Of a stretch of DNA of 64,000 nt, positions 10,640-24,164 are shown in pieces; positions within the stretch are counted from its first letter, which is position 1; each line of letters begins with the position of its first letter. The stretch is taken from NCBI GenBank assembly GCA_963920705.1, contig OY987226.1:14882501-14946500 (forward strand), written 5' to 3'. The stretch comes from Odiellus spinosus (taxonomy: Eukaryota > Arthropoda > Arachnida > Opiliones > Phalangiidae). Below the pieces are notes generated by a model, which saw only the letters and a list, made by a program, of their open reading frames with translations, made no database searches and was not told the origin of the DNA. The translations under genes were made by a program, and so were the position numbers.

Positions 10640-13600
10640 TTCAATTTTATTTATTATCTCTTTATCTTCTTAAAAACATAGTCAAAATCTAAGGGAAGTT
10701 TACGAGGAGCGTGTTCGAGCATAAAAAATGTTAAAATGTCGGTAAGCTTCTAAGAGAGGGTAAATCTAAATTCCTTCCAGGCTGATTTGTTAAAAGGCAC
10801 GAAGCTGTAGGCTACATTTATCTTTAAGTAAAATTTATCATTCAGATAACGAGTAGCGTAGCTTTACACGCGCTGATAATTTAAAGTGAAATAGATAATA
10901 CTTTAGGACTAATTTCAGTTTGCATAACGCATGAAAGATACTCCATTAAATTCGACGAATCCAAATGATAGAAGTAAGATCCATGTAAGCTTGAAACATG
11001 TTGTAAACTCTTAAAATCGATTACATTATTACCGTTACTGACTTCTTTAGAAAATGTTATTACAAAATAAAACGTGTCCTAAAGCTATTTTGCCAAGGCC
11101 CAGATGGGGAAAAATATACCATACGTTTTTGTCTCACCCAGAGTTTACAATTCGACCAAAACTCTGACATAAGGTGTATTTGAAATGAAAGTACAGTAAT
11201 TGTAAGGGATAATGAAGACGAGACACGCTAATTTTAATATATTAGAGCTAAAGTTAATTTAAATAGTCATAACATACTAATTATACATCCAAAGGTTTCG
11301 CGTTAATTTACAATTAAGATCTGATTTAAGCCCGCTAAGCCTAACAACATTTTAAGAGTAGTACAAGGTTCGCACACAAACCCGTAAAAACATGGAAATT
11401 AGAAATTGCATCCAAATGGCCAGGGAAATTTATTTTTCTGGGTAGAAGTCAAGGAAAACGGTTATGATTTGAAACGAAAATTAAACTCCGATTTTTTTAG
11501 CATCCCCTATTGGTGTATAGCTAAATAGCATTCCTTGTGTCGAAGTCTACAAATTTGTACAGAGATACTGACAATAGCAAGTCACGTGACTTTTCCTACT
11601 TGGAGGAAGTAACACTTCAAAATTTATTTAACAATTTTTTCATATTAGAAAACTTGGTTACGTAACTCTATAAATCTCCTGTAACTTGTCATTTCCTCCA
11701 AAAATGGTCAAGAAAAATCGGAAAAGTCTGGGAAATTAACTTTAGATTCTATTTGGGAGTATTTAAATTGAGTTTTAAAAAAATATTTGTTGATTTAAGG
11801 TTTTTACGAAAATTTTAACGTTTAAAAATTACAAGTTTCTCGTCTTCAGTATCCCTTTAAAGTGTAACAATCCAACTGGGACGCCTACCATAAATCGGAC
11901 CAACCAAAGTTCACCATATTGCCCGAAAATAAAAATGGCGTTTACACATAATCTTAAAAAATCTCGAGAATGAAATTTACAGTTTGAAAATTATGGCTCA
12001 TATTTACTTTTCATGGTTAGTGTATCATGACTTGATTACAGTGAAAATAACGCTTAAGTTAGCTTGGAATTGTATCTGGGTTACAGTACAATACGTTCGA
12101 GCTTAGATTTAACCTTTAATATTGTCTAAAAGAAAAAATTTGCACAACAATTTTTATCGAAAGTAAGTGAAAATCGCGCCTAGACAAAAATAAATAAAGT
12201 TAGAAAAAAAGGTTTTCCAGACAGTAAACATGACCTGGAAAAACACATTCCCCATTTAAGATCAAGACCAGTTGGTAATAAAAGGAATACTAAAGCGGAT
12301 TGATACACATGGTTAAGCTTCGTAGTAAAGTTTGGAAAAGGTTATTATTAATATTAAAAATATCTGACAGTTAATTTTGCCTTTTTTTTTCAATTTTGTC
12401 ACTCTACCTTTGCGATTTTAGACACAAAGCCTATAAATACTAAATTTGAAGGACTTAAAAACTTCATCGGAAAGGTTAAACCTAAGATCCGGGTATATCA
12501 AAAAATACGATCTTAAAAACTAAACTTTAAATCAAAATAAAAATCTTCAGAAAAAAACTTTCTTAAAAATAAAAAAAAGTCCGACTCTGATCCATCTATT
12601 CTATCTAGAAGTACTTGAGGGTTAACAGACAAGTACCTAGAAATAAAATAGAAAGATGGTACGCGAACGCCGCCCAAGTCAGACAGACCACAATTCAATA
12701 GGGTTAAAAAATATAAAATGGAAAATAAAAATCAAGATTTTATATTTTCTTCTCTATATAGTATATGTAACAGGTCGTCGAAGAATTTGACCTTTCCCTC
12801 TAAAAGTGATGGTTTAAAGTCTTAAAGAAAAATGGCTCGACTTCGAGACAACCCGTTGCGCAAAAGTTACAAGGTCAAAAACGTAAGGCACTTTCGCCCG
12901 AGTTGAAAAACAAAATTAAATATAATGGGCCTTGGCGAAATATTATTTTCTAAGAATTGTTATATGATAGAGATTCAACCAGTTTTTAACCGCGAAAGAA
13001 GAAGATTAGTTTTAAAAATTTGCAATTTTTAGAAGCGAAATCGTGTAGTTATTATTCAATGTACGAGCATATTACAGCTGCGAGCAATTTCGTTGGAAGA
13101 TTATTTTATAAGATGTAGATGAGACAAGTTTTCAACTTTTGTAAAGATCATGATTATCACCAAGTCATTTTCGCAACGAAATTGGTTTTCCGCCAGCAAA
13201 AAATTACGGGACATAAATGAAATTAAAATTTGTTTAAATACCTTGAATTAATTTTAGCTCAAGTTAAAAAACATCCTTAATTTTGAGGAAATATTCTTGA
13301 TTTACAATATCATTGACTAAGTTTTTTTCGCGAGCTTGGCTACAAAATCTACAATTCGATCTAATAGCCCTATCGAAAAAATAAACTCTAGGCCTATGAA
13401 TTGAGGTTCCAGCTTCCGGTGATTCGTATTATAAAGTAATTTTAGTTTCGATTACTTTTTCCGTCGTTGTGTTCGCTCATATATTTCCCATAATTGTTAA
13501 AACATAGTTAAGTATGCAAGCTGACGACACATTCCAGCAAATGGGAGCCCAGGCGGATAAGGAAAAACTAACCGGATAAGGAAGACACTCTTAAATTGTT

Positions 13601-14480
13601 TTAGCCCTACCCAGGGGTTGATAATACAGTTTATAATTCCAAGTAATTTACTTCACATTTTGAAGGAATTGTTACAGTAAATAGTATTCCCGAGATCTGC
13701 TTTATTGTTTCGAATTGAACGGACGACTTAGAATAATTCCCGTATGGCCACAACCACGCCTGACGCTTAACTGTAAAGTAAAAGATCCAGAAAAACTGGC
13801 GCCAAAAGCGAAACTTTTTTAAAAAGAAGTTCTTAGAAGTTTTGAGAGGCCCGGGCTAACTCGGAGCACGCAATGCGCATGATGGGTAATAGGACAACTT
13901 TTTTCCCTTCATCTATTCAAGCGTATAAGAAAATGATGAACGCTTTTCAACTTCTTAAAGATAGGGTGAACGCGAAGAATAAATTTATTAAAAAAAAAAA
14001 AAAATATATAATCCTGGATTTTTCCAAATCGGCTTGCAAAAATTTGTGTTATTACTATGTTGGTTTAAATTGTATGCTAATATTGCAATGTCACTTTGAA
14101 CAAAAGTATAAATATTTGAATTAAAACAAAACCACTCAGATTTCCATTTGATAGAGCGATCAGGGGAGGTACAAAACTTTTGCTAAAATTAATTCCGAGG
14201 TTACAGAGTAATTCAAACTCAATACACCACTCCTATAGATTAGATGGTATTATTAAAACTAGCTTATAATAATTAATTATATATATTATATATACTTATT
14301 ATTTTTTACTAAACATCAGATTTTAGGGTCTCTAAAAATTAAGTTATGTAATATTACACTCCATTTCCTTCAGCCTCTCTTTAATAGTAACAAAAATCAC
14401 TTTAATATCACTTCCACCTTCCCTTTAAGAAAATCTTCAAAATATATTGCCTCCTCTTCTATAAAGGTTAGGTCCGAAAT
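10640..14480. other. Long AT-rich stretch without a supported gene
   Basis: Several short open frames occur, but none shows splice sites, motifs or composition shift that support coding. A copy of the dispersed GCGGATTGATAC motif lies near 12296. The sequence is otherwise unremarkable AT-rich DNA. Confidence 0.5.
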
Positions 14481-14498
14481 AGCTAACTACACAGAAGA

Positions 14499-14740
14499 GA
14501 GAGAGAGAGAGAATTTTGTAGAATCATGCAACCTAAAATGAACGCCAGTAAGTCAGTCGGTTTGTTTTCTAACGCCTCCATGAGAGAGAGAGAGAGAAAA
14601 AAGAAAAGGTCATTCTTTAAAATCGTAGGGGTCATATCCACGGATGTGGCACGCAATGTCCTGGTCCTGGGACTCCTGGCTGGCTCGCCATCAGGCACGC
14701 GCGCCTTTTATTATAGATTCCCGCGCAAAAAAATATAATA
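14499..14740. other. GA microsatellites and a GC-rich patch
   Basis: GA runs at about 14499-14511 and 14583-14596 flank a patch at 14630-14710 that is GC-rich on both strands (GGTCCTGGGACTCCTGG). Both strands are open across it. On the minus strand it can be read as a short phase-symmetric exon, but the donor (GTGGAT) is weak, so no gene is called. Confidence 0.4.
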
Positions 14741-14815
14741 ACTAATAAAATAGGCATTTTAAGCTGGGATAAATGCTAGTAATAATAGGTTGCGTTTTCA
14801 CCAAATCACGTTGTT

Positions 14816-15006
14816 CTTAAAGTGAGGCTGTCACCATATTTTTCAAAGGTCTATGCCTAATATTTTTAGTTTTTAATATTCAAAAACGCTATAGCAAAGA
14901 TGCACTATATTAAACTTTATTGCTAACACCGCTTGAGTTTTTATTTTAAAATACTACTCAAATTCTATTCGAATCTCATAAAAAGCCGTGACAGCTTCGC
15001 TTTAAA
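14816..15006. mobile_element. 190-bp MITE with TTAAAGTGAGGCTGTCAC ends
   Basis: TTAAAGTGAGGCTGTCACC at the left pairs with GTGACAGCTTCGCTTTAAA at the right. Single ends of the same type occur near 37936, 53803 and 62372 (reverse). Confidence 0.7.
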
Positions 15007-15569
15007 CAAATTAAAATCTTCGCATTGAAGTGTTACACATGCGCTTTAAGTTAGTAAGAACTACTTTTCCCCCCGTATGTTTAACATTATGTATCAAGCC
15101 ACCTTAGGAATACATATAACAATCAACTCCTTTTGAACAAAGTTTAGAACACTAATATATTGGTGAGAGTTACATTGAGTGAATAAAGGTTATTATTTGA
15201 CCCCCTTAGCTATCTTTGAATTTGGTTACTGTAATTTTAAACTAAAAAATGAATTAGCAACTTATAAACATGGATTTTAATTACTTAGACAGAAGTTAAT
15301 TTTAAAAAACTTGTAGTTAAAATGTAGTAAAATTCAAAATATTAAAACTGGTTCAGATTTTTTTAATGTTTCTAAAATTAAAATTCTGTGTAATAAACGC
15401 TGTTCAAATTTAAAGGGAGAGCGAAGTTAGATTAAATCTATTAATTTTAATTAACTACCTTGTTAATTTGATTTGCTTGCAAATCTTTTAATATAGTAAA
15501 AGATTTACAAACATTAACATATTTTAACTATCGTGGAGATATCGAATTATCTACGGGCGTTGACCCTTC

Positions 15570-15690
15570 AATGCGAAGAAATTTAGATTTTCCATAAATC
15601 CAGCTAAGCCTATTTTAAGGGCAAGTTTTGAATTTATTTCCAGTTTATTTGATAATTAAAAATTACTATTGGATAAAGAATCGATTGAAA
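15570..15690. mobile_element. Solo arm of the AGGTTGCATTCTCCC foldback family
   Basis: AATGCGAAGAAATTTAG, CATAAATCCAGCTAAGCC and the AATTTATTT..AGTTTA arm match one half of the elements at 27.66 and 30.08 kb; the other half is missing. Confidence 0.6.
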
Positions 15691-15699
15691 AATCTCTTC

Positions 15700-17180
15700 T
15701 TATTAAGGTGAAAGATTCCTTCTACCAGTAAATTAATTCATTCTATATCTAAAAAAAAACAAACAAAAAAAAAAATATTTTATAAACGGGGATAAAGTTT
15801 CTGGTATGAAATATTGCATGGTTGAATGAATCCGGCAAAAAATTTCGTTTTTCAATAATGGGGAAATTACGAGCTATTATTTTTCAGCAACGTTTAAAAA
15901 TTGGAGCGGAAACGACTATATCAATTTCCATATTAAGTTGAAGGCTTCCATTTCCGGATATCATTACGCTCTCCTCACCGAAAATCTCGATTTAAACTAT
16001 TATTATATTTTATTAAATTATATCAAATCATTGTTTCCTATAAAGTAAATTGTATTTTTGATTTGTAACGCTTTGATATTATTATCAAATGTTATTGTCA
16101 ATCCCAGATTTTATATGATTTTCCTGTCGGCCAAACCAAGCCAGCTTTTTTTTTTTTTTTAAGAAGAGCCCAAAGAAAGCTCCATCCCTCAGAACCGAGC
16201 TAAACTTTATATCTTACTGGCCCTCATGAACTGACGCTGCTGACTTGAGTGGCAAAAAAACCCATTAATTAAAACTATTTTATAATAAATCAACAAATTT
16301 AACAATTGGTTTCAGTAGTTCAACTTAATCAATTTAAAAAAAAAAAATTAATCATAATAAAATCTTTGGAGTAGTAGACTTAAACTAATACTTATAATTT
16401 AAAATTAATTAAATTGCTTTTTCACTATCAATTAATTTCTGTCCCTTTACGGGTTTGACCTAAACCAAGTGAAGAATGATTTTAAGAGTGCGAAGCAGAC
16501 TCTTATTTGTATAATTAAATATTCTCCTGACGTGTATCATTATAATATTAACCATTTAAAATTATTTTAAACCAGAATATGTTCGATATAACGTTAAAAT
16601 ATCAAAAAATAACTTAATATTAACAAATATTACAAATATAAATGAAAATAATCCTCGATTACATCATAAAAAAGGCAAGCAAAATCGCCCTCCATTCCAT
16701 ACGAAATAATTGAAATATTATTAGCGCACCTGGCACGCGTGTTCAATGCCTATACCATCAGGTTTTTGTAATTTTGCGCAATATAAAAAACAAAACAGCT
16801 GCCCAAAACTAAATATTTTAATATTTCTTCAAAATAATCCCCGGCAATCGTCTCGAAATTAATTAATAATCCATAAATATAATAAGAATAAAAAACAAAT
16901 AAAGCTGGAGGCCATATCTGGATTAAATGTCATTTACGTAACAGACTTATATCTTCGAGTTGATTTTAAGCTTATAATGAAGCGAGATATAAAGATAGGA
17001 TCGAATATATAGTTGATGGCCGGAGATAAATTCGAGAAACATTGGCATCTTTCGTGTCAAAAACCGACATTGGATTTGGGATGAGGGAGGGGAAAAAACT
17101 ATGTTATTACCGTGGATGCTCTCTTAAGATAAGGCATCATCATGACGCCACACGGATTAAAGGGAAGATGAAACATTAGC
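15700..17180. other. AT-rich stretch without a supported gene
   Basis: Poly-A and poly-T tracts (16147, 16335) and scattered short frames only; nothing supports a gene or RNA. Confidence 0.5.
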
Positions 17181-17183
17181 CGC

Positions 17184-17465
17184 GTTCATACTAGGCCTTG
17201 GAATCGATTTAAACCGTTTCAAAACGTTTCGCTGGGGTCGTGTGAACAGGAAACGGTCTTTTACCTAATCGATTTGATTCGATTTCTCGGAACTGCTTAG
17301 GGAACCAGTTTAATACTGATTCGGTTTCAACAACAGATAGATGAAGCTACAATCGATTTATAAAAATAATGTGTGAACACGTGACGCTTACGATTCCTGG
17401 CGCTTTGAATATCGGTTTGATTTTACCGTTTCAAATCGATTAAGAAATGCTAGCGTGACAGTAGC
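17184..17465 (-). mobile_element. MITE, CATTCACACTAG family, copy 1
   Basis: This stretch is the reverse complement of 47200-47499 at roughly 75-80 percent by eye, sharing AATCGATTTA, GAAACCG, GTGTGAACA and CTAGCG blocks. Its ends (GTTCATACTAGGCC and TGCTAGCGTGAC) are degraded versions of the copy 2 ends. Confidence 0.8.
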
Positions 17466-17890
17466 TGAGTATTTTTCAATTACTTACACAGAATAATCTA
17501 ATTTTATAACTAGTAGCTATAGTAATCATAGTTAATAATAATTAATCTTAATGATGTTGTTAATACGTCCAACCCGGGACAATAGCCATCTATTCGCCTC
17601 GGTTGGCATAGACAGTAATTTAAGATAATTCATTTGATGAAAAGATATAGATAATAAATGAAATATTCAAGTTCGAAGTCATAGTAAATTTTAAAATATT
17701 GCAATTTATATAATTAGATCTGATTCTATAACTGCTAAAATTCGCTAAAATGTTAAAACTCATTGCAAACTACGATGACGTTTTCATTTCAAAACACTCT
17801 CCTTTCATCTCCGTGAGAACGTGGAGTTAAGAGTTAATTAGATATGAAATTAATTATTAAATTATTTCTAAGAATAGTTTTAATTTGCAG

Positions 17891-18039
17891 CTAACCACCT
17901 TCAATCCAGGTCGGTCGCTGCTCGCGTCAAGAGAAAAGTCTGTCTAATGTGTCATCTTCCCTTGAGGCGATTCTCCGAATCAAATGTCGTCGCCACAGGC
18001 ATTAAGATCTACAAAACCCAATCTTGGAGAAACGCCTAA
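17891..18039 (+). CDS. Candidate terminal exon, unrecognised basic protein tail
   Basis: A TTTTAATTTGCAG acceptor is followed by a frame open for 48 codons to TAA at 18037-18039 (frame begins AAC at 17893). The product is basic with a CLMCH cluster (two Cys, one His). GC content is above the local background. There is no identified upstream exon. It lies in the proposed giant intron of the opposite-strand gene. It may be a chance ORF. Confidence 0.2.
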
Positions 18040-18102
18040 TATTACCCAATCCCAAGGACAAATCAAATTAAAGACAAAAATTTTAAAATTCTTCTTTTTT
18101 CC

Positions 18103-18124
18103 TCTCTCTCTCTCTCTCTCTCTC
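18103..18124 (+). repeat. (TC)n microsatellite
   Basis: Uninterrupted TC dinucleotides, following a T-rich tract. Confidence 0.95.
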
Positions 18125-18899
18125 GCACGCATTCAAACTAAGTTCTTCATCCAAAAGATGATGTTTACTACATAGGGGAACAAGGATAGTTGGAGCCAGT
18201 CATAAAATAGCAGCGAACCAACCATCAGGCTTCAAAAAAGGAAAAAAAAAAAACGTCCTAGACAAGGTCGAACGAATTTCCCCCTCTTTTTAGGTATACA
18301 CACAGGACCAACCTTAAAGCCCCCTTCGGATTTTTAGATCGGAGCCAGGGATCATTGATATAGGACCTATTTTTCGCCTAATATTACTCGGTCAGGTACC
18401 CCAAAATTATAGGGGTTTAAATTGTACCCGTCCCCGCCCGTCTCGTGATTCGCACCCCAAATACAAAAATTAACAGAGACTCTTTCCAAACGTTAAACGC
18501 TTCAATCTTGTTCCGTTCAAACTTGGTTTTCGAGAATAACTTAATGCGTGCGATGTTTATTACGGTTTATAACTCCGCCACAATTATAGATACGTTGCAA
18601 ATTAAGAGCCAAATGAAATGTTCAGACTTTTTCGCGATTGCAGGACTATTTGGGTGCAATGGCCGAGATTTTAGTCATAAAAGAAAATATTATGTAAGAC
18701 ATTAAGTTAAGTACCGGCCGATACTCATTATATGGAAAAGGGCAGAATCGGAGTTTACAGTACATATAAATCGTAGAGAGAAGGAAGAAAGTACAACGCC
18801 CTCCAACGCTTTATAAATATTACTTCATTAAACCAATTAAAAACTTCAATTACGGTATTGAGATGTGAATATTTTTTTCTTCAATTGTTTCATTTCGAT

Positions 18900-19970
18900 T
18901 CTTATAGCATTCTAAACGATTTTTCAAGGTTTCAAAAGATTTTTAAATAATTTTCCAGACCATATTCCTGATAATTTTTCAATCTTTTTGCCTGCTCATC
19001 TAATAATCTTTCAAGATCAATTTCCCCAGATCATCTAATGATCTTTCAATAATTTCCCCAGATCATCTAATGATCTTTCAATAATTTCCCCAGATCATCT
19101 AATGATCTTTCAATAATTTCCCCAGATCATCTAAGGATCTTTCAATAATTTCCCCAGATCATCTAATGATCTTTCAATAATTTCCCCAGATCATCTAATG
19201 ATCTTTCAATAATTTCCCCAGATCATCTAATGATCTTTCAATAATTTCCCCAGATCATCTAATGATCTTTCAATAATTTCCCCAGATCATCTAATGATCT
19301 TTCAATAATTTCCCCAGATCATCTAATGATCTTTCAATAATTTCCCCAGATCATCTAATGATCTTCAAATAATTTCCAGAGATCATCTAATGATCTTTCA
19401 ATAATTTCCCCAGATCATCTAATGATCTTTCAATAATTTCCCCAGATCATCTAATGATCTTTCAATAATTTCCCCAGATCATCTAATGATCTTTCAATAA
19501 TTTCCCCAGATCATCTAATGAACTTTCAATAATTTTCCTGCCCATCTAATTATCTTTCAAAAATTTTCTTGACCATCTAATGATCTTTCAAGAATTTCCC
19601 TGACCATCCAATGATCTTTCAAAAATTTCCCTGACCGTCCAATGATCTTTCAAGAATTTTCTTGACCATCTAATGATCTTTCAAGAATTTCCCTGACCAT
19701 CCAATGATCTTTCAATAATTTTCCTGCCCATCCAATGATCTTTCAATAATTTTCCTGCCCATCCAATGATCTTTCAAGAATTTTCCTGACCATCCAATGA
19801 TCTTTCAAGAATTTCTTTTATATTTACTATTTTTATAATCTTTATTAATCTAAATAAGAGGGCTTGCAAGTCGCCAGCTCACTTCGCCGCTTAATCATCT
19901 TGTAATTTGATAAATTGAATAAAAGAAACAAAGAATTTCCCTGACCGTCTTTCAATCAGTTCCCTGACTA
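18900..19970 (+). repeat. 33-bp minisatellite with palindromic GATCAT.TAATGATC core
   Basis: About 15 near-identical units (CAGATCATCTAATGATC then TTTCAATAATTTCCC) run from about 19017 to 19528. More diverged units (CTGACCATCCAATGATC type) lie on both sides, to 19816 and again at 19935-19970. Homogeneous centre and diverged edges are typical of expansion by unequal exchange. A 117-bp non-repeat insert (19817-19933) splits the right edge. Confidence 0.95.
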
Positions 19971-20870
19971 TACTTGGGAAATTAACAAGCCAAATGTATA
20001 AAAAAAAATCGAGTTTTCTTGTGAAATTAATTTACCTAACCTTTCGGTTAAATTTTCAAATTCCTACATTGAATTTCTACATTCAATTCAAACCCAGAAT
20101 CTTTATAATTTATTCAACTGTTGGAAGGAGGTTTTTGAGGCGCCAAGTTTACCCTAATAGATCAGTACGTTTTTTCGTCAAATATATGTTTAGATCATTT
20201 TGAATTTCAACGCCTTTTTTAGGGTTGCTGGTAACGATATATGGGTCTTCCTAAACGACAAGTTATCTATCGAAAAAAACGCTATTACTCTAAACCTCTT
20301 AAGCAATTAATCCTACACTTTCAGGTTAAGTAACCCTTAGATAGCATCGACCCAAGCTAACTTGATAACGGTGCAACACTAAAAAGATATACTTCCTTTT
20401 GCAAACAAATCATTTTCTACATACACCACCGAGATAAGATGAACGGGGCAAGATTCGAATCTTTCGTCGTTGAGAAAAAATATATCTGTTCAGTGACTAA
20501 ATCTTAATACGGCGAAAGGTATGAGAGTATGAGTTTAAAAGCACTCCAAAGCTTAATCTCCCTAACATGATTTTATTCGGAATTATTCGATGATTTTAAT
20601 GGGTCTGGAATTTCGTCTAGCAAGATATTTTTCCATATAAACTTTATACTAAGAGTTAAAGGTAGAAGACATACTTTTTCAATCCAACTGGTATTACTCT
20701 TAGAATATAGTTTGAGCTTAAGTACAGGCTTACTTTGAATAAAAACATTCATGGGGTAAATTCGGTACCAAGGTTTTTGAAGTAAAAATGGGGTGGTTTT
20801 GATTTGTACCTTTTTTACTGTAGGTATACTGTTAGTTTACGGTACGTAGAAACGTAATCTATCCATTGTG

Positions 20871-21152
20871 TCATACAATAATATACGAGTTAGAAAAGGG
20901 GTGTAGGTTATCCTGGTACTGTAAACTCGAAATGATTCTGAACCTTCGATTATGTCGGGTCGGAGACGAAAAATATTCTTTTGAATATTCTCTCAACAAT
21001 GGTTGAAGCCGTTTCCGTTGGGGAACGTCGTTTCTAACAGATTTTGTAGTGGGGGTGCAACCACGGTGCAAGGCGCATTCTTGGCAAGGACGCCATGGGT
21101 GAACTATTTTTATAAACCCCCTTACTGAAGGTTGCTCTGACAAAAATGCCAA
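20871..21152 (-). CDS. Unrecognised minus-strand ORF in a GC-richer patch
   Basis: A 93-codon open frame lies in a segment richer in GC than its flanks. The product is basic and has HPWRPCQECALHRGC near residues 18-32, a Cys/His cluster, and a hydrophilic middle. The first part may be intronic, because an acceptor-like AAAAATAG precedes the Val-His-Pro codons. Its phase does not fit between the two exons of the Ser-rich gene. No function is assigned. Confidence 0.2.
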   Translation of the reverse strand: MAFLSEQPSVRGFIKIVHPWRPCQECALHRGCTPTTKSVRNDVPQRKRLQPLLREYSKEYFSSPTRHNRRFRIISSLQYQDNLHPFSNSYIIV

Positions 21153-21689
21153 AACAGGTAGGAATACGCCCCTTAGGTGCTTATATATTGGCGGTTGAAA
21201 AATACCAGTATGTTATTGAGATTCGAATTTTGAAAAAAATACCAGTACTAGCTGGGGAAGTTGGTGTTTATATACAAGATTCAAGACGAATTAAAATTAG
21301 CAGTCATGGTATAAATATAAGCTATAGGGTTCATTAGTAATTTAAACCCGTTAATTAATGTTCAAATCAATCATTCTTAACTACTTAGTAAATTTTTTGA
21401 CAGTTGACCCTTAAATTTGGCCTTTAAATAACGGTTTCACAGTACTGTGAAATTATGGAGCCCAAACAAAAATATGATCTCGAAACGGTTCAAGTTCATA
21501 TAGTGCTAACGAGACTGAAGTTGGATATATCTATTTTTCGGTATGGGGTTTTTACATCATGTATTAATACGTCACAACTTTTACAATTTATTAAACACCT
21601 ATTTAAGCACCTTTTATCACTAGAGAGTACTTTGTTAACTTATTACGAAGCTAGAAAAAATACAAGTACTGACGATTGGAACTAATCCG

Positions 21690-21770
21690 AACAGAACTTG
21701 TCTAGTAAAGGGGCTAACAACACCGCAATGAAGACAAAGCTGAGAAAGACGGATTTAATTTTCTCTAGCC
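21690..21770 (+). mobile_element. Fragment related to the palindrome at 23.03 kb
   Basis: GCAATGAAGACAAAGCTGAG and the following AAGAC..TTTCATTTTC-like block match 23166-23210 at roughly 75 percent. It follows AGTAAAGGGG, a terminal motif of that element. Confidence 0.45.
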
Positions 21771-23025
21771 ACGTTATTATAAGCTATGTATATATAGTTT
21801 ATATTTAAAGTATTAGTTAATTAGTCATTAAACATATCTTACATTAAAATTTAATTATACAAAAATTTGGTATTTTCTTTTTTGCAATAAACTAATATTG
21901 AGGTGTTAAATTAATCATATACAACCTGTACTTCCCTAAACTATTTGCAATATTACATTTTAACGTGTACCGCTCTTATATGACTCAACACATTCCAGCA
22001 TTATCAGAGTATCAGTTGAAACAAAAACACCCTATCAATAATTATAGAAAAACTCAAAACTGCGTAACAACAGAGTTCCCCTATTAAAGCTTTTATGGCC
22101 ATATTAGCTGCATAAAAAAAGGAGTATAATAAGGTTTGCCCCCTGTCATAAAATAATATCAAATATATTTTAAATACTTTACAGTCGAGTTGTCAAAATT
22201 CGAAACTATTTCTCAAAACAACGCCACAAAAATATCGAGTTCGTAATGGGTTTGGATAATAATTGGGTTATCTCTAATTTAATAAGGGCAATAATATATA
22301 AAGATTAAGACTACCGAATTGAGTCATAGCGACAGTACAGGGTAAACGATAACATTTGTTACGATTTTGACACTTTACGACAACAACATAAAATTTCTCC
22401 TTATCAAAATAGTTCGTAACAGGAACATTGGCTTCTGACTGAGAGGAGGGATGAAATTAATCCTTATCAGAAAACTACGTTTATATAACTTCCAAATTTA
22501 GCAACACCCTAAAAATGTCAAAAAGCGAGCCCCCCTCCCAACGGCCCTAAAACTAATTAAATTTGGTTTGCTATATTGAAAGGTTTGCTATAAAAACAAA
22601 ACCTCCCACTTCGATTCCTATCTCGATGCCAATTTTGGATATATATATACCGCAAGACATTAAAACGTATACCATATATATGAAGTGTTTTTTAAAACTT
22701 GAGCTAAAGCGGCTACTTCTATAGTTATTATGCCTTTTTAGGACAAAATAAGACAAAAGGTGCTTCAATTTAGCGACTGAAAAGGCTGCGACTTCTCTTC
22801 GACCTTTCTTGGAGCTAAAAAAGGATCAGCTTTTGAAATTTTTTTTTCAGAATCACCATGCCAATAAAGTATTCGAGAATTGTTTTGCAATTTTTAGACA
22901 CGTTTTTTGGTGTTCAAATTAATTTCCCAAGTTTGGTAAATTTTGAATGTAAGTAAATATAAATTCGGGCCAATCATTATTTCAGCCTTCAACAGCGCTT
23001 AATTGTAATGTCATACATAACTTTC

Positions 23026-23222
23026 ACTAAAGGGGGTAAATGGAAATGCCATTCCCCCAGTGTTCCCAGCCACTTGTGAGCGCAAACTGAAGCAGAGAGA
23101 AAGGCAAGCAGTTCAGTTGTGGAACTGATCTGCTCTGAACTTAGCTCACAAGCTCCTGGCAACCCTGCAATGAAAGGAAAGCTGGGAAAGAGGTGTTTCA
23201 TTTTCTTTTGCCCCTTTATCGA
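23026..23222. mobile_element. About 190-bp imperfect palindromic MITE, GC-rich
   Basis: TAAAGGGG.TAAA at the left pairs with GCCCCTTTATC at the right; inner arms pair GTTCCCAGCCACTTGTGAGC with GCTCACAAGCTCCTGGCAAC. The 70-codon minus-strand frame across it follows from the palindrome and is not called as a gene. Confidence 0.6.
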
Positions 23223-23718
23223 AAACTATAACAGAATCAGATGAACACTAGTTCGTAGGTTTGTTTGACAAGTATGCACCGATAGAATCATCAGTACCCC
23301 TCTTGGCTTTAACCGTGTCACCCTGTATTAAGCTAAATCGTTGGGATAAAATTGGTAATATTCTATCTCAGCCTCAACATATACTTCGTGGCATCGAACT
23401 CAAGTATAAAAACTGATGAATCACGATGTAGTTGTTTACAAAATAAAACAAAAGGTCATAACCCAGTAATTAAAAATATCGTAGCAATTCAGGAACCCCA
23501 CTCGTATTTATACTTTTATGGAACTGTAAACCTTTAGTTATAAGCCATTTTAGAATATTAAGTGTCACCTAGCGATTTAAGATTTAAATATTGGTTGAGT
23601 TTTAGCAGCCTCACGTGTTTATTGATCAAACTATAATTTATCCTGGTATAGAGCGACTAGAGCGGGTGAAGACCACGTGGGACAGATAATTTTATGTACA
23701 TGACCCGTGATTAACTTT

Positions 23719-24088
23719 TATAATACGTTAATCCCTTTTCAACAAGAACAACTTCCATAATTTACACCTATTGCGTAACTGATTACAGCCTTTGATAATG
23801 CTAAATACGTAATAATTTTAGTACAGTCAAGCTTCAAGTTTGCACAGCTATTACGTGGAGCAAGAATAGATTTAACACAAGAATATTGAACCGTGCGCTA
23901 TATATAATACGTTAATCCCTTTTCAACAAGAACAACTTCCATAATTTACACCTATTGCGTAACTGATTACAGCCTTTGATTAATGCTAAATACGTAATAA
24001 TTTTAGTACAGTCAAAGCTACAAGTTTGCACAGCTATTACGTGGAGCAAGAATAGATTTAACACAAGAATATTGAACCGTACGCTATA
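23719..24088 (+). repeat. 184-bp tandem duplication, recent
   Basis: Units 23719-23902 and 23903-24088 differ by only a few bases or indels, so the duplication is young. Each contains TATTACGTGGAGCAAG. No coding frame spans them. Confidence 0.95.
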
Positions 24089-24164
24089 TGTCTAGTATAA
24101 CGCTATTCATGAACGGGAGGAGCTTGCTAGAATTGACGTAATATTCCTTATGAATTTCACCCTA

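Noticed and set aside
14480..14740. Minus-strand exon MPDGEPARSP...
   Set aside because: GC-rich patch between GA microsatellites; open on both strands, weak donor, no homology recognised.
19017..19816. CRISPR-like array
   Set aside because: Units are contiguous repeats with no unique spacers, in a eukaryotic context; it is a minisatellite.
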